Made by a program: the position numbers and the translations under genes. The notes below the pieces were generated by a model. It had not been told where the DNA came from and searched no databases. It saw only the letters and a list, made by a program, of their open reading frames with translations. Shown in pieces: positions 62,036-64,000 of a stretch of DNA of 64,000 nt. Every line of letters starts with the position of its first letter. Within the stretch, counting starts at the first letter, position 1. Origin of the DNA: Antedon mediterranea. Taxonomy: Eukaryota > Echinodermata > Crinoidea > Comatulida > Antedonidae. The stretch spans positions 9,550,001-9,614,000 of the forward strand of contig NC_092679.1 in the NCBI RefSeq assembly GCF_964355755.1, given 5' to 3'.

Positions 62036-64000
62036 TTGGTGTTTTTATGTTAACAAGTTTTTTCGAAAATCACAAAATGGTCTAAAACGTCTCCAAATGC
62101 GATTTGAAGCTATTCTGTACACTTTGATGTTTTTATGTTAACAAGTTTTTTCGAAGATCACAAAATGGTCTAAAACGTCTACAAATGCAATTTGAAGCTA
62201 TTCTAAGCACTTTTGTGTTTTTATGTTAACAAGTTTTTTCGAAAATCACAAAATGGTCTAAAACGTCTGCAAATGCGATTTTAAACTTTTCTTAGCACAT
62301 TGGTGTTTTTATTTAAACAAATTTTTTCGAAACTCACAAAATGGTCTAAAACGTCTCCAAATGCGATTTGAAGCTATTTTAAGCACTTTGGTGTTTTTGT
62401 GTTAACAAGTTTTTCGAAATGCTCAAAATGGTCTAAAACGTTTTTAAACACGATATTAAGCTATTTTGTGCTCTTTGATGTTTTTTTGTGAAAAGTTTTA
62501 GCAAAATGCTCAAAATGGTCTAAAACGATTTCTAATGTGATTTTAAGCACTTTGATGTTAACTAGTTTTTTCGAAAATCACAAAATGGTCTAAAACGTCT
62601 CCAAATGCGATTTGAAGCTATTTTAAGCACTTAGGTGCTTTTGTGTAACCAAGTTTTTTTGAAAATCACAAAAGGGTCTAAAATGTCTCCAAATGTGATT
62701 TGAAGCTATTTTAAGCACTTTGGTGTTTTTGTGTTAACAAGTTTTTCGGAAATCACAAAATTGTCTAAAACGTCTCCAAATGCGATTTGAAGCTATTCTG
62801 TACACTTTGATGTTTTTATGTTAACAAGTTTTTTAGAAAATCACAAAATGGTCTAAAACATCTCCAAATGCGATTTAAAGCTATTTTAAGCACTTTGGTG
62901 TTTTTATGTTAACAAGTTTTTTCGAAAATCACAAAATGGTCTAAAACGTCTCCAAATGCGATTTGAAGCTATTTTAAGCACTTTGGTGTTTTTGTGTTAA
63001 CAAGTTTTTCGAAATGCTCAAAATGGTCTAAAACGTTTCCAAATGCGATTTGAAGCTATTCTGTACACTTTGATGTTTTTATGTTAACAAGTTTTTCGAA
63101 AATCACAAAATGGTCTAAAACGTCTCCAAATGCGATTTTAAGCTATTCTAAGCACTTTGGTGTTTTTATGTTAACAAGTTTTTTTGAAAATCACAAAATG
63201 GTCTAAAACGTCTCTAAATGCGATTTGAAGCTTTTCTGTACACTTTGATGTTTTTATGTTAACAACTTTTTTCGAAAATCACAAAATGGTCTAAAATGTC
63301 TCCAAATGCGATTTGAAGCTATTCTAAGCACTTTGGTGTTTTTATGGAAACAATTTTTTTCGAAAATCACAAAATGGTCTAAAACGTCTCCAATAGCGAT
63401 TTGAAGCTTTTCTGTACACTTTGGTGTTTTTATGTTAACAAGTTTTTTCGAAAATCACAAAATGGTCTAAAACGTCTCCAAATGCGATTTGAAGCTATTC
63501 TGTACTCTTTGATGTTTTTATGTTAACAAGTTTTTCGAAAATCACAAAATGGTCTAAAACGTCTCCAAATGCGATTTTAAGCTATTCTAAGCACTTTGGT
63601 GTTTTTATGTTAACAAGTTTTTTTGAAAATCACAAAATGGTCTAAAACGTCTCTAAATGAGATTTGAAGCTTTTCTGTACACTTTGATGTTTTTATGTTA
63701 ACAAGTTTTTTCGAAAATCACAAAATGGTCTAAAATGTCTCCAAATGCGATTTGAAGCTATTCTAAGCACTTTGGTGTTTTTATGGAAACAATTTTTTTC
63801 AAAAATCACAAAATGGTCTAAAACGTCTCCAAATGCGATTTGAAGCTAATCTGTACACTTTGATGTTTTTATGTTAACAAGTTTTTTCGAAAATCACAAA
63901 ATGGTCTAAAACGTTTCAAAATGCAATTTGAAGCTTTTCTTTACACTTTGGTGTTTTTATGTTAACAAGTTTTTTCGAAAATCACAAAATGGTCTAAAAC
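62036..64000. repeat. Partial third copy of the 15.5-kb unit, entered at an internal point
   Basis: This segment matches 55,926-57,890 (and 40,373-42,337) at an offset of 6,110. Shared markers are CGAAGATCAC (62,152/56,042), the 8-bp deletion GATGTTAACTAG (62,554/56,444), TTTTCGGAAATC, and GTTTCAAAATG (63,911/57,801). Small differences include TTTTCAAAAATC at 63,798 and GCAATTTG against GCTATTTG near 63,923. The window ends inside it. Confidence 0.88.

Larger units (their letters stand above)
1..64000. repeat. 88-bp satellite array filling the window
   Basis: The entire window is a head-to-tail tandem array of an AT-rich monomer of about 88 bp, with no interruption by unique sequence. Shared landmarks in nearly every copy, in order, are GAAGCTATT, GTGTTTTTATG or GATGTTTTTATG, TGTTAACA, TTTTCGAAAA, TCACAAAATGGTCTAAAACG, and AAATGCGATTT. 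All copies run in the same direction; no inverted monomer was seen. Length variants come mainly from the T5/T6/T7 run before CGAAAA and from a few short deletions. Such arrays typically form centromeric, pericentromeric or subtelomeric heterochromatin in eukaryotes, but nothing here proves which. The family was not recognised. Confidence 0.98.

Noticed and set aside
1-64000. CRISPR array
   Set aside because: Regular spacing is present, but the whole 88-bp unit is conserved. There are no unique spacers between short repeats and no cas genes.
1-64000. Telomeric repeats, rRNA, tRNA, microsatellites or transposable elements
   Set aside because: No TTTAGGG/TTAGGG/TTAGG tracts, no conserved rRNA or tRNA segments, no terminal repeats or target-site duplications, and no simple-repeat tract longer than the T-runs of the monomer were seen.
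1-64000. Inverted (opposite-strand) monomer blocks
   Set aside because: I looked for the reverse-complement landmarks (AAATCGCATTT, CGTTTTAGACC) on the plus strand and saw none, so no inversion is supported. A computed search would be decisive.
1-64000. Promoters, terminators or origins within the T- and A-rich tracts
   Set aside because: TATA-like and T-run motifs occur in every monomer because of base composition. Nothing distinguishes one location as a regulatory site.

Overview
The whole 64-kb window is tandemly repeated satellite DNA. I find no gene, RNA gene, transposable element or unique sequence in it. The unit is an AT-rich monomer of about 88 bp (27 G+C in an 88-bp consensus-like copy, about 31%), repeated head to tail roughly 730 times. 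Every copy I read has the same orientation. This fits a nuclear eukaryotic genome, in a block of constitutive heterochromatin such as a centromeric, pericentromeric or subtelomeric satellite, recovered from a long-read assembly. I do not recognise the family and cannot name the species. Decay at all three CpG sites of the monomer suggests past cytosine methylation, which fits a plant or another methylating lineage, but that is inference.

The array is not a simple monomer ladder. Most copies belong to a set of related subtypes. At irregular intervals they are interrupted by a fixed three-monomer cassette (88+86+77 bp) of strongly diverged monomers, called V here. I located 44 full V cassettes. 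Two sister cassettes with the same architecture, W and X, occur less often. Spacings between successive V cassettes are quantized near n x 88 minus 13 bp: about 603, 690, 779, 866, 955, 1042, 1220, 1304 and 1393. The higher-order repeat (HOR) therefore has a constant core and a variable number of filler monomers.

Layout. 1-10,631 and 10,632 onward are related as a segmental tandem duplication with an offset of 10,631 bp, traceable to about 7,710 / 18,430. Inside each copy an 0.85-kb marker block is repeated 2,259 bp downstream. 18,431-23,665 is a mixed region with W cassettes. 23,666-27,481 is a nearly perfect 1,908-bp tandem duplication. 27,482-31,361 includes four consecutive identical monomers at 30,131-30,482. 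31,362-46,914 and 46,915 to about 62,035 form a nearly perfect 15,553-bp tandem duplication; the second copy lacks about 438 bp. From about 62,036 to the end the sequence matches 55,926-57,890 at an offset of 6,110 bp, so the array re-enters the same unit at a different internal point.

The short open reading frames are chance readings of the repeat. The biology here is repeat turnover by unequal exchange, local conversion and CpG decay, and possibly centromere or heterochromatin packaging, not encoded proteins. Subtype assignments and counts were made by eye.
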